From contig JAJNBC010000004.1 in the NCBI GenBank assembly GCA_021156085.1, positions 1 to 64,000 on the forward strand: a stretch of 64,000 nt of DNA, in the 5' to 3' direction. A model generated the notes under the pieces. The model made no database searches and had not been told where the DNA came from. It was given only the letters and a program-made list of their open reading frames with translations. The DNA comes from Gammaproteobacteria bacterium. Lineage in GTDB: Bacteria > Pseudomonadota > Gammaproteobacteria > DSM-16500. Each line of letters begins with the position of its first letter. Position 1 is the stretch's first letter. Positions 48,688 to 57,807 of the stretch are shown in pieces. The position numbers and the translations under genes were made by a program.

Positions 48688-49008
48688 TATTTTACTCTCA
48701 GTCAGTTAGGATTTCTTGACAATTCTACTATGCCGGCTGTACCACTTTGATTTTCTGTGCTCCGATGCTCATTGACTCGCATGTCAACTGCGCTTCGGTG
48801 CTCGAAAATCAAAGCGTTCCATCTCGGCCTAGCGAATTGGTCTCAGATCGACTATGCCGGCTGTAACAATTTGCTTTTCTGTGTTCTAATGCTCATTGAC
48901 TCGCATGTCAACTGCGCTTCGGTGCTCAAAAATCAAAGCGTTCCACCTCGGCCTAGCGAATTGTCAACCGATCCTAAAATAATCTATATTATTCGAAAGT
49001 TATAAGCG
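48688..49008. other. Intergenic stretch filled by MITE-like repeats
   Basis: The 321-base gap between the membrane-protein gene and polA is almost entirely occupied by the double-unit repeat at 48706-48977. An 82-codon ORF across it (48757-49005) is an artefact of the repeat. Confidence 0.7.
48706..48977. mobile_element. MITE-like repeat, tandem double unit
   Basis: The 272-base element has imperfect 20-base terminal inverted repeats, TTAGGATttcTTGACAATTC and the complement of its end, TTAGGATcggTTGACAATTC (17 of 20 match). It contains two interior units with a 124-base period (starting about 48727 and 48851), each with the same core as the element at 43370-43516, including TTGAC-TCGCAT-GTCAA. 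Unit 2 has diverged in its left half. No transposase is encoded; transposition in trans would be required. Confidence 0.82.
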
Positions 49009-51711
49009 CTAATGCCCAGAAGCAGCATCCCAATTATCGCCCACACCCACCGATATTAATAAAGGAACTTTCAGTGTGGCTGCACTCATCATATGAATAC
49101 GTATTTTATCAATTAAAATATCTACCTCTCTCTCAGCTACTTCAAAAACAAGCTCGTCATGCACTTGCATAATCATTTTAGCATCAACTACGTTTGCTTG
49201 TAGCCAGTGATCCAGCGCAATCATAGCACGTTTAATAATGTCTGCAGCAGAGCCTTGCAAGGGTGCATTAATTGCAGCCCGTTCCGCAGCCCTCATTCGC
49301 ACAATCTGGGTAGAATTAATTTCAGGTAAATATAATCTTCGCCCCCACAACGTTTCAACATAGCCCTGATGATGCGCCTGGACCCGAGTATTTTCCATAT
49401 AGGCCTTTACTCCTGCATAACGAGAAAAATAACGATCAATATAAGTTTGCGCGGCATTGCGATCTATGCCTAATTGTTTCGCCAACCCAAAAGCGGACAT
49501 ACCATAGATTAGACCAAAATTAATGGCTTTTGCATTGCGCCTTTCCTCATTTGTAACTCTTTCCAACGGAATCCCTAACACTTCTGCAGCCGTTGCTTGA
49601 TGAATATCAAGATTTTTGGAAAATGCTTGCAGTAATCTTTCATCATTTGAAATATGCGCCATGATACGTAATTCTATTTGTGAATAATCCGCGCTAATAA
49701 TTTTATACCCTTTAGGAGCAATAAAAGCCTGCCGAATGCGGCGACCTTCTTGCATGCGAACAGGAATATTTTGCAAATTTGGTTCTGAGGAAGACAATCG
49801 GCCTGTCCCTGTTCCTGTTTGGTTATAGGAGGTGTGGATACGATGCGTTCTAGGATTCACTTGCTCGGGCAGTTTTTTAGTGTAAGTCGTTATTAGCTTA
49901 TTTAAGCTACGATATTCAATGATTAATTTTGGCAAAGGGTATTCTAATGCTAATTCTTGTAATACAGAATCGGCGGTCGAAGGTTGTCCTTTTGGTGTTT
50001 TTTTTAATATGGGTAAATTCAATTTCGAAAATAAAATATCTTGTAATTGCTTAGGAGAATTTAAATTAAATGGAGCGCCAGCAAATAATCTAATTTCTTG
50101 ATCAAGTTCGTTTAATCGTTTTTCTAATTCTATACTCTGTTCTTTAAGCTGAACTACATCAACTAATACTCCATTCCTTTCCATACGCGCCAAGACGGGG
50201 ATAAGAGGTATTTCAATTTCCTCTAAAACAGATTTTAAAGCAGGCTCTTTAAGTAATCTAGGCCAAAATATTTGATGCAACTGCAAAGTAACATCTGCAT
50301 CTTCTGCCGCATAAGTCGCGGCTATATCGATGGGAACTTGATTAAAAGCTACTTGTTTATTTCCCTTTCCCGCTACATCTGAAAAATGAATAGTACGCCA
50401 GCCTAAATATTTTAAGGCCAATGAATCCATAGCATAACTTGGATTGTTACTTTCCAGCACATAGGATTCCAACATAGTATCAGAAGCAACACCGCGCAAT
50501 TGAATACCGTGATTAGCAAGCACTTCCATATCGTATTTAATATTATGGCCAATTTTTTTTAGAGCAGGGTCTTCTAACCATGGCTTAATTTTCTTAAAAA
50601 CAGATTCACAGTTTAATTGCAGGGGCGCCTCAATATAATCATGTGCAAGAGGAATATAGGCTGCTTTGCCGGGAGAAAGCGCAAAAGAAATACCCACAAT
50701 AGCCGCATCCATATAATTGAGACTCGTTGTTTCCGTATCAAAAGCAATTAATTCTGTATATTTAAATTTCTCCAGCCATTTTTCCAATTCTTGTTCAGTA
50801 AAAATAGTTTCATAATGGGCATGCTTATTTTCGATAATTCCCTTATTATTTTCTAATAAAGCGCCTAACCAATTTTTAAATTCCATTTCTTTAAATAATT
50901 TTTTCAGCGTCTCTTCATCTGAAGGCTGACGTTTTAAGTCTATTAATTGAAATTTTAAAGGTAGATCTAATTTAATAGTCGCTAATTTTTTTGCTAATGG
51001 AATTTGCGTTAGTGAGGCCCGTAAACTTTCTCCCACTTTTCCTTTAATGTTATCTGCATGAGCAATAAGATTATCTAAAGAATTGTATTCAGATAACCAT
51101 TTAACAGCTGTTTTAGGACCCACCTGAGGCACGCCTGGAATATTATCGGAAGTATCTCCTACAAGCGATAAGTAATCAATAACTTGCTGGGGAAAAACAC
51201 CCATTTTTTCTTTTACTGTTTTAGAATTTAATACAGTATCGGTCATTGTATTTACTAATGTAATATATTGATCTACTAGTTGCGCCAAATCTTTATCGCC
51301 TGTTGAAATCAATGTATCTCGTTGTTGTCTCGAAGCTATTTTTGCCAATGTCCCAATGACATCATCAGCCTCAACTCCTTCTTCTATAATCAAAGGCAGA
51401 CCTAACGCACGGATAATTGCATGAATAGGTTCTACTTGTTGGCTTAATTCAACTGGCATTTCCTTACGATTTGCCTTATAGAGGGGATACAATTCTTCTC
51501 TAAATGTTTTTCCCTTAGCGTCAAATACAATAGCAATGTCATCTGGATTATATTCTGTTAGCAATCTGCGAAGCATATTAATTACACCATAAACCGCTCC
51601 AGTAGGAAATCCTTTGGAATTAGTCAGGGCTGGCATGGCATGAAATGCACGGTACAAATAAGAAGAGCCATCAACAAGTATAAGTGGTTTTTGCACAACA
51701 CAAATTTCCAT
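49009..51711 (-). CDS. polA: DNA polymerase I
   Basis: The 900-residue protein (E. coli 928) holds all three activities. The 5'-3' nuclease has LILVDGSSYLYRAFHAMP and GVEADDVIGTLA. The 3'-5' exonuclease appears active, with LIAFDTETTSLNY, GHNIKYDMEVL and YAAEDADVTLQ. The polymerase has SADYSQIELRIMAHIS, RRNAKAINFGLIYGMSAFGL and MQVHDELVFEV. It works in Okazaki-fragment processing and repair. It is preceded by a 77-base gap to the phosphoribosyltransferase gene. Confidence 0.98.
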   Translation of the reverse strand: MEICVVQKPLILVDGSSYLYRAFHAMPALTNSKGFPTGAVYGVINMLRRLLTEYNPDDIAIVFDAKGKTFREELYPLYKANRKEMPVELSQQVEPIHAIIRALGLPLIIEEGVEADDVIGTLAKIASRQQRDTLISTGDKDLAQLVDQYITLVNTMTDTVLNSKTVKEKMGVFPQQVIDYLSLVGDTSDNIPGVPQVGPKTAVKWLSEYNSLDNLIAHADNIKGKVGESLRASLTQIPLAKKLATIKLDLPLKFQLIDLKRQPSDEETLKKLFKEMEFKNWLGALLENNKGIIENKHAHYETIFTEQELEKWLEKFKYTELIAFDTETTSLNYMDAAIVGISFALSPGKAAYIPLAHDYIEAPLQLNCESVFKKIKPWLEDPALKKIGHNIKYDMEVLANHGIQLRGVASDTMLESYVLESNNPSYAMDSLALKYLGWRTIHFSDVAGKGNKQVAFNQVPIDIAATYAAEDADVTLQLHQIFWPRLLKEPALKSVLEEIEIPLIPVLARMERNGVLVDVVQLKEQSIELEKRLNELDQEIRLFAGAPFNLNSPKQLQDILFSKLNLPILKKTPKGQPSTADSVLQELALEYPLPKLIIEYRSLNKLITTYTKKLPEQVNPRTHRIHTSYNQTGTGTGRLSSSEPNLQNIPVRMQEGRRIRQAFIAPKGYKIISADYSQIELRIMAHISNDERLLQAFSKNLDIHQATAAEVLGIPLERVTNEERRNAKAINFGLIYGMSAFGLAKQLGIDRNAAQTYIDRYFSRYAGVKAYMENTRVQAHHQGYVETLWGRRLYLPEINSTQIVRMRAAERAAINAPLQGSAADIIKRAMIALDHWLQANVVDAKMIMQVHDELVFEVAEREVDILIDKIRIHMMSAATLKVPLLISVGVGDNWDAASGH

Positions 51712-51788
51712 GATAAGAGAATTATCGAGGATAACATAGGTTATTTAATTTCGAAATGTTTGTTGTTATTTTACAGTAATTATTGTAT

Positions 51789-52433
51789 TTAAAAACAACG
51801 AGAAAGTTTAAGCAAAGAGCATACTTCTTCATCTGTAGTCTGCGAAAAATCATCATAATATTGTCCAACTGCGTAAAAATTTTCTGATTGAATAGGACAA
51901 ATTAATTTATCCACTAATGTAGTGATTTTTCTGCAAGTAGTTTTTTCGGCCACTGGCACTGCGACAATAATTTTTAAGACTTTTAGCTGCCTCAACGCCG
52001 TAATTGCTGCGCGTAAGGTAGCACCTGTTGCAATACCATCATCAACTAAAATAATTGTTTTTTCTGTAAGAGTAGGAAAAGGCCTTTTACCTCGATAAAT
52101 AAATTCTCTTCGCTGTAATTCTTTTGATTCCCTATTTATTGCTTCATTTATAGCTTGCTTTGAAATAGCTAAATTTTGAATGATATCTTGATTAAAAACA
52201 GTAATGTTACCTATAGCAATAGCTCCCATTGCTAATTCTTCATGTCCGGAAACGCCTAACTTGCGAACAATGAAGATATCTAAAGCTAAAGATAACGTCT
52301 TAGCTATCTCAAAAGCAACAGGAACCCCGCCTCGTGGTAGTGCAAGAACAATGATATCTAGGCGATTACGATAAGGATCCAGTTCTTTTGCAAGTACTTT
52401 TCCCGCACTGTAGCGATTAGCATATCTATTCAT
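51789..52433 (-). CDS. Phosphoribosyltransferase-domain protein
   Basis: The 214-residue type I phosphoribosyltransferase fold has the PRPP loop in KTIILVDDGIATGATLRAAI and an upstream LALPRGGVPVAFEIAKTL with LDIFIVRKLGVSGHEELAMGA. This subgroup (bacterial PRTase near dienelactone-hydrolase or alone) has no established substrate. It lies 12 bases after mnmE on the same strand. Confidence 0.88.
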   Translation of the reverse strand: MNRYANRYSAGKVLAKELDPYRNRLDIIVLALPRGGVPVAFEIAKTLSLALDIFIVRKLGVSGHEELAMGAIAIGNITVFNQDIIQNLAISKQAINEAINRESKELQRREFIYRGKRPFPTLTEKTIILVDDGIATGATLRAAITALRQLKVLKIIVAVPVAEKTTCRKITTLVDKLICPIQSENFYAVGQYYDDFSQTTDEEVCSLLKLSRCF

Positions 52434-52445
52434 GCTAACTTTTCC

Positions 52446-53801
52446 TTATTTTCCAATACAAAAGCTAGAAAATATTTTCCCCAATAGATCATCAGACGTA
52501 AATATACCCGTTATTTCACTTAATGCTATTTGAGCTTGCCTTAAATCTTCTGCAAGTAATTCGCCTGCTTGATGTTTATCTAATTGGTGCAGTCCATTTT
52601 TTAAAAACGTACTTGCTCGTGCCAATGCATCAATATGTCTGCGTCTAGCAGAAAAAATACCTTCATTGGTAGTTTGAAGGCCAACACTCATTTTAATATG
52701 ATTTTTTAGTAATTCAATTCCTGCTCCATTTTTTACAGACAAAGCAATTTCTATTCCTCTATTATTTTGCTTAAACGAAGGGGGTTCATTAATTAAATCA
52801 ATTTTATTGCGAAGAGTCATAATGACAGCATGCTTGGGGACATTCTTTAGGAAATCACTTAAATGAGACGTGGTTGAACAACTAGCATCAACTACAAATA
52901 ACACTAGATCAGCACGTTCTATTTCTCCATGTGCTCTTCTAATACCTTCCTGTTCAATCACATCATTGCTCTCACGTAATCCTGCTGTATCAATAAAATG
53001 TATAGGCATACCATCAATAACAATATGTTCTCGTAAAAGATCACGCGTTGTTCCTGGAATATCAGTAACAATAGCCACATCTTTGCCACTTAATTTATTC
53101 AATAAACTTGATTTTCCCGCATTCGGCAGACCAGTAATAACTGCCGTAATGCCATCACGCAATAAATTTCCTTGAACAGCGTACTCTTGGATTGTTTCTA
53201 ACATGCGGGTAATTTGAGCTAGATCGTTTGTTATTTGTTTATCTGCTAAAAAATTAATTTCTTCTTCAGAAAAATCAATCGCTGCTTCCACATAGGTTCG
53301 TAGCCTAATTAATGCTTCCACTAATGCATTAATCCTTTCAGAAAATTCGCCTTGCAAAGAGCGTATAGCCGCACGCGCTGCTTGTTCTGATGATGCATCT
53401 ATTAGATCAGCAATAGCTTCTGCTTGAGTTAAATCTATTTTGTTATTTAAAAAAGCACGTTCTGAAAACTCTCCTGGTTTTGCCAATCTAGCACCTAATG
53501 CTAAAATCCTATGGATAAGAGTGTTAATTACTATAGACCCGCCATGAGCATGTAACTCTAATATATCTTCGCCTGTAAAAGAATGAGGCCCAGGAAAAAA
53601 AATAGCGAGGCCTTGATCAATTGTTTTTTCTGATTGGTCAAGAAAATCTGAAAAAATAGCGTAGCGCGCATAAAGGGCTTTTTTTAGGATGGTTTTTGCG
53701 ATTTTTTTTACTAATTTCCCTGATACCCGAACAATTGCTACCCCTGCACGCCCTGGGGGGGTAGCAAGCGCAACAATAGTATCAAGTTGATCATTTTGCA
53801 T
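52446..53801 (-). CDS. mnmE: tRNA modification GTPase MnmE (TrmE)
   Basis: The 451-residue GTPase partners MnmG in tRNA U34 modification. It has the N-terminal folate-binding domain (TIVALATPPGRAGVAIVRVSG), the G domain with ITGLPNAGKSSLLNKLSGKD (near 220), DIPGTTRD, FIDTAGLRES and TLRNKIDL, and the C-terminal FCIGK with the catalytic Cys. It overlaps the end of yidC by 11 bases. Order: rpmH-rnpA-yidD-yidC-mnmE. Confidence 0.98.
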   Translation of the reverse strand: MQNDQLDTIVALATPPGRAGVAIVRVSGKLVKKIAKTILKKALYARYAIFSDFLDQSEKTIDQGLAIFFPGPHSFTGEDILELHAHGGSIVINTLIHRILALGARLAKPGEFSERAFLNNKIDLTQAEAIADLIDASSEQAARAAIRSLQGEFSERINALVEALIRLRTYVEAAIDFSEEEINFLADKQITNDLAQITRMLETIQEYAVQGNLLRDGITAVITGLPNAGKSSLLNKLSGKDVAIVTDIPGTTRDLLREHIVIDGMPIHFIDTAGLRESNDVIEQEGIRRAHGEIERADLVLFVVDASCSTTSHLSDFLKNVPKHAVIMTLRNKIDLINEPPSFKQNNRGIEIALSVKNGAGIELLKNHIKMSVGLQTTNEGIFSARRRHIDALARASTFLKNGLHQLDKHQAGELLAEDLRQAQIALSEITGIFTSDDLLGKIFSSFCIGK

Positions 53802-55485
53802 TATCGCGTTTTTTCTTATTCTTTGGGTTTTCTATATTACGCATAATCACCCATTGTTGTAAGAAAGAGAGGGTATTATTGACAAACCAGTATAACATTA
53901 AGCCAGCAGGAAAATTCAAGAATAATGCTGTAAACACAATGGGCATTAACATCATTATTTTTGCTTGCATGGGATCTGGGGGTGGTGGATTTAAGCGTTG
54001 TTGCAAAAACATAGACAAACCCATTAACACAGGTAATACATAAAATGGATCTTTTATTGATAAATCATGAATCCAAAAAATGAAAGGTGCTTGTCGTAAT
54101 TGTACACTCTCAATTAATACCCAATATAATCCAATAAAAACGGGGATTTGTATTAAAATAGGTAAGCAGCCACTCATTGGATTTACCTTTTCCTTTTTGT
54201 AAAGTTCTAATGTGGCTTGAGTTAATTTTTGCTTATCCTCTCCAAAGCGCTCTTTAAGCAAAGCAATTTTAGGTTGTAATTTTTTCATACCGCTCATTGA
54301 GCGGTAGCTTTTGGCTGATAAATGATAAAACATGAGTTTGATGATAATAGTCACTAAGACAATGGACCAGCCCCAATTACCTATCACGTTATAAATGTGC
54401 TGCATCATCCAAAAAATAATACCGGAAATAAACCAAAACCAACCATAATCAATTGTTAATTTTAAACTAGGCGCTACTTTATCTAGATTACTTGCAATAG
54501 CAGGCCCAGAATAAAACTTGGATTTCGAGGTGATTGTTTCTCCAGGCTGTACGCTAATTTTAGGGCTAATCATTCCGATGGTATAGAGTCCATCATCTGT
54601 AACGTGAGAAAAATATTGTAATGGCATTGTATTATCGGGTATCCAAGCGCTGACAAAATAATGTTGAATCATAGCAGCCCAACCGCCTGTGATTATTTTG
54701 TCCAGATTTTTTGTGCGCATTTCAGTGAAAGGAATTTTTTGAAACCGTTTTTCTGGGCTTGATATAGCAGCACCAAAATAAGTAGCTGTAGTGCTTAAAC
54801 GGTTTTGATTGGCATTTTCTCCCGAGTTTTTACGTAATAGTTGCATATAAAGATGACCATCCCAAGGTTTTGGGGACTGATTATCAATATGATATTCCAT
54901 ATCAATATTGTATTGACTACGTTTAAAGATAAATGACTTAGTTATTTTTATACCTTGTGAATTTTGCCAATACAATTTTACTGTGATTTCTTGTTGGTTC
55001 GGCTCTAGCAAATAATTTTTTTGTGCTATTGAATAGACCGCCTGGCTCTTAATGGTATCCGGGCCTTCGGAGCTAAGGAATCCGCTTTGCGCTAAATATC
55101 GACTATCGGGGGAATCATTGAGTAGGAGGAATGATTGAGTTGAATGCAATGTAGCAGGATATTGTAGTAATTTTATTTTTGTGATATTGCCACCAACTGT
55201 ATCTATATCAGCCTGTAATACATCAGTTGTGACATGAATGATAGGCTGGTTAGTTGCTACTTTTATGTTGGTTGATGCGGCGGATGGGGCAGTGCTCATC
55301 TTGGCTTCATTTGAAACTTCCTTGATTTCTGGGATATAGCTGGCGGAACCATTTGTAATAGGTAGGGTCGAGAAAGTAGTAACAGTGTTATGTTCTTTTT
55401 CCCAAGCTTGGTAAAAAAGCAATAAGATTGCCACTACGGCGCCGTATAAAGCAATACGAAGAGAATCAAGCAATTTAATAAACAT
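53791..55485 (-). CDS. yidC: Membrane protein insertase YidC
   Basis: The product from ATG 55485 ([15 protein letters not shown]) is 564 residues; a GTG at 55518 gives an unlikely longer N-terminus. The first membrane segment (about 7-24) is followed by a large periplasmic domain with the YidC beta-sandwich and then the conserved insertase region ([62 protein letters not shown]). A basic C-terminal tail follows ([12 protein letters not shown]). It inserts and folds inner-membrane proteins. The start lies 11 bases inside yidD. Confidence 0.97.
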   Translation of the reverse strand: MFIKLLDSLRIALYGAVVAILLLFYQAWEKEHNTVTTFSTLPITNGSASYIPEIKEVSNEAKMSTAPSAASTNIKVATNQPIIHVTTDVLQADIDTVGGNITKIKLLQYPATLHSTQSFLLLNDSPDSRYLAQSGFLSSEGPDTIKSQAVYSIAQKNYLLEPNQQEITVKLYWQNSQGIKITKSFIFKRSQYNIDMEYHIDNQSPKPWDGHLYMQLLRKNSGENANQNRLSTTATYFGAAISSPEKRFQKIPFTEMRTKNLDKIITGGWAAMIQHYFVSAWIPDNTMPLQYFSHVTDDGLYTIGMISPKISVQPGETITSKSKFYSGPAIASNLDKVAPSLKLTIDYGWFWFISGIIFWMMQHIYNVIGNWGWSIVLVTIIIKLMFYHLSAKSYRSMSGMKKLQPKIALLKERFGEDKQKLTQATLELYKKEKVNPMSGCLPILIQIPVFIGLYWVLIESVQLRQAPFIFWIHDLSIKDPFYVLPVLMGLSMFLQQRLNPPPPDPMQAKIMMLMPIVFTALFLNFPAGLMLYWFVNNTLSFLQQWVIMRNIENPKNKKKRDNAK

Positions 55486-55717
55486 GGCGTGTTTTTTCCG
55501 GTACAGGGTCAATGCCACCTTGGCACCAAGGATGACAACGTAGAATTCGTTTAAAAGCTAAATAGGATCCTTTTAAAAGACCATGCCATTTTATGGCATC
55601 AGCAGTGTAATTAGAACAAGAAGGATAAAAACGACAGCAGTTACCTAATAATGGACTTATCAAATATTGATAGATACTTAATATAAGATTCAAGAATGTG
55701 CTAATAATTTTTCCCAC
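55475..55717 (-). CDS. yidD: Membrane protein insertion efficiency factor YidD
   Basis: The 80-residue protein has the family signature [19 protein letters not shown] followed by [18 protein letters not shown] and GGIDPVPEK. The start is GTG 55717, inside the 3' end of rnpA (28-base overlap), which is the normal arrangement. It assists YidC-dependent insertion. Confidence 0.95.
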   Translation of the reverse strand: MGKIISTFLNLILSIYQYLISPLLGNCCRFYPSCSNYTADAIKWHGLLKGSYLAFKRILRCHPWCQGGIDPVPEKTRHVY

Positions 55718-56049
55718 AATTGGTCTATTCCTTTACGTAGTTCTAATTTGCTTAGTTTGTCACACTTTTGCTTGGCAAGGATAATGATATCCAACCCTCT
55801 TAATTTTTCCTGATGTTGTCTAAAACTTTCTCGTAATATACGTTTTACACGATTTCTTAAAACTGCCCTATGGATAGCACGCTTTCCTACTATTAATCCT
55901 AGCCTGGGATTGGATTTTTGATTTGGCTTGAAGAGAATTAATAGATAACGTTGGCTAACCTTGTTCGATTCATCAAGCAGAGATTTGTAGTCTGCTTTGG
56001 TTATTAATCTACAATCGCGATGAAAGCCTAAGTTTTTTATACGGTTAAT
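55690..56049 (-). CDS. rnpA: Ribonuclease P protein component RnpA, non-canonical start
   Basis: On the minus strand the frame reads ...[20 protein letters not shown], then [20 protein letters not shown] and the family signature [20 protein letters not shown], ending LAHS before TGA at 55690. This is clearly RnpA. Between the upstream in-frame stop and the first homologous residues there is no ATG, GTG or TTG. The most plausible start is ATT at 56049-56047, with AAAAGG 9 bases upstream, giving 119 residues. It begins inside the last codons of rpmH (13-base overlap). RnpA binds the RNase P RNA and helps mature tRNA 5' ends. Confidence 0.9.
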   Translation of the reverse strand: MNRIKNLGFHRDCRLITKADYKSLLDESNKVSQRYLLILFKPNQKSNPRLGLIVGKRAIHRAVLRNRVKRILRESFRQHQEKLRGLDIIILAKQKCDKLSKLELRKGIDQLWEKLLAHS

Positions 56050-56171
56050 TGTTTTCGACCTTTTGCACGACGCCTGTTTAGCACAGCTCGGCCGCCTTTA
56101 GTGGCCATGCGAGCTCTGAAACCGTGTGTTCTTTTGCGTTTGATTGCACTAGGTTGATATGTTCTTTTCAT
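56037..56171 (-). CDS. rpmH: 50S ribosomal protein L34
   Basis: The 44-residue protein, [20 protein letters not shown] followed by [20 protein letters not shown] and QLTV, is a full-length L34. It is too short for many ORF filters. It heads the rpmH-rnpA-yidD-yidC-mnmE cluster. Upstream lies a DnaA-box-like stretch instead of dnaA. Confidence 0.98.
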   Translation of the reverse strand: MKRTYQPSAIKRKRTHGFRARMATKGGRAVLNRRRAKGRKQLTV

Positions 56172-56518
56172 GGGATCCTACCGTTAACTAACTCTTTAAA
56201 ATCAGGGAGCTTATGATATGTACCATTTTGGTGCTTGTCAAACGGTTGTATGTTTCTACCTTATAAATATTAATCTTTTATATATATTCATTATTTTGTT
56301 GATGTTATTTATATAGGGAGGATTTTCTGTTGAAAAGTTCTATATTTTTTTATTATTCATATGATTACGTGTTTATTTTTCTGTGGAAAAGCCTAGAATT
56401 TAGCGTGTTCAAAAATGTACGGGCGTGGATAAAAAATGAGTAGCATTGCATTTTTATTTTTGTACACAGAAAATGCTCGGCTTTCTCAATGTTTACTAAC
56501 AGGTTTTGAGGAAATGCT
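56172..56518. other. Candidate replication origin (oriC) next to rpmH
   Basis: The 347-base AT-rich gap between rpmH and folC contains four DnaA-box-like 9-mers: 56328-56336 (complement TTTTCAACA, 7/9), 56382-56390 (complement TTTTCCACA, 8/9), 56424-56432 (complement TTATCCACG, 8/9) and 56460-56468 (TTGTACACA, 8/9 to TTATNCACA). A very AT-rich stretch (56262-56320) lies on one side and could serve as an unwinding element. In many gammaproteobacteria oriC lies between rpmH and dnaA. There is also room for the rpmH and folC promoters. Confidence 0.55.
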
Positions 56519-57775
56519 ATGAATCTTGCGCAATGGTTAAGCTGGATTAAGTCGGTGCATCATAAAGAAGTAGATCTTAGTTTAGAAAGAGTCTTTCAAG
56601 TTGCTGAAAAATTAGAGTTGTTAGAACCAAGCTGTACTGTTGTGACAGTTGCAGGGACGAATGGTAAGGGTTCTTGTGTGGCAGGTCTAGAGGCCATTAT
56701 GTTGGCAGCAAACTATAAGACAGGCGCCTTTACTACTCCCTTTATATGGAATTATAACGAACAGATACGACTGCAGGGCCTGCCTGTTGTTGACGAAGTG
56801 CTGTGCAAAGCATTTGAAGAAGTCCAAAAAGCCTCTGGCCTAATTACATTAACGCCGTTTGAATTTGGTACATTAGCTGCTTTAGTTATTTTTAAAAAAG
56901 CTAAATTGGATATTTGGATTTTAGAAGTAGGAATGGGTGGACGATATGATGCCGTTAATATTATTTCTGCAGATGTAGCGATTATTGCTAGCATTGGAAT
57001 AGATCATGTAAATTGGTTAGGCCATACACGTGAGGCGATTGCTTATGAGAAAGCAGGAGTTTTTCGTACCAATAAACCCGCTATTTATGGAGATTTTCAA
57101 CCCCCTTTGTCCGTCTTATCTTATGCTCATGCCTTAAAAACCCCTGTATTTTTTCAAGGCCAACAATTCGGCTTTGCGGAAAAAGACAAAGCATGGAGTT
57201 GGTGGAGTGAACAAACAACATTCGATAATTTACCTTTGCCACGATTGGGGTTACAAAATATGTCAACGGTGCTTATGGCCATAGAATTATTGAAAAATAG
57301 GTTGCCTGTGTCTTATAGTGCGATTGATTTGTCTTTAAAAAAAGTTTTTTTACCCGGTCGTATTCAAGTGGTTCCCGGGGAGGTGACACGTATTTTGGAT
57401 GTATCGCATAATCCAGCGGCTGTAGAATTCTTAGCAGAGTATTTACGCAAAAATTCTTGTACAGGTAAAACTTATGCTGTTTTTTCAATGCTAGCAGATA
57501 AAGATATAGTAAATACCATACGAGTTATTCAGGACTTAATAGATCATTGGTATGTTGCGCCTCTTACAACTGAGCGAAAAGCTTCTTCTGAAATTTTGAC
57601 TGCTTGTTTTCAGAAATGTAATTTAAATAACGTAAATTTTTGCTCAACGATTAAAGTAGCAGAAAAATTAGCGATGCAACAAATAGTTACTAAATCAAAT
57701 TATTTGGGGGAAGACGAACATCACCGGTTGGTTGTGTTTGGCTCGTTTCATACAGTGGCTGAAGTGAGCAGTTAA
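56519..57775 (+). CDS. folC: Folylpolyglutamate synthase / dihydrofolate synthase FolC
   Basis: The 418-residue Mur-ligase-like enzyme adds glutamate to dihydropteroate and to folates. Motifs are the P-loop VTVAGTNGKGSCVAGLEAIM, KTGAFTTPFIWNYNEQIRLQ, DIWILEVGMGGRYDAVNII, ASIGIDHVNWLGHTREAIA and ILDVSHNPAAVEFLAEYL. GAGG before the ATG supports the start. It is convergent with folKP. Confidence 0.96.
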   Translation: MNLAQWLSWIKSVHHKEVDLSLERVFQVAEKLELLEPSCTVVTVAGTNGKGSCVAGLEAIMLAANYKTGAFTTPFIWNYNEQIRLQGLPVVDEVLCKAFEEVQKASGLITLTPFEFGTLAALVIFKKAKLDIWILEVGMGGRYDAVNIISADVAIIASIGIDHVNWLGHTREAIAYEKAGVFRTNKPAIYGDFQPPLSVLSYAHALKTPVFFQGQQFGFAEKDKAWSWWSEQTTFDNLPLPRLGLQNMSTVLMAIELLKNRLPVSYSAIDLSLKKVFLPGRIQVVPGEVTRILDVSHNPAAVEFLAEYLRKNSCTGKTYAVFSMLADKDIVNTIRVIQDLIDHWYVAPLTTERKASSEILTACFQKCNLNNVNFCSTIKVAEKLAMQQIVTKSNYLGEDEHHRLVVFGSFHTVAEVSS

Positions 57776-57807
57776 ATGACAGATAGGATGGGGTATTTAT
57801 TCCTATT

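Noticed and set aside
48757-49005. 82-codon plus-strand ORF upstream of polA
   Set aside because: It lies across the MITE-like repeat; both units give similar peptides in the same direction only because the DNA is repeated. No ribosome-binding site.
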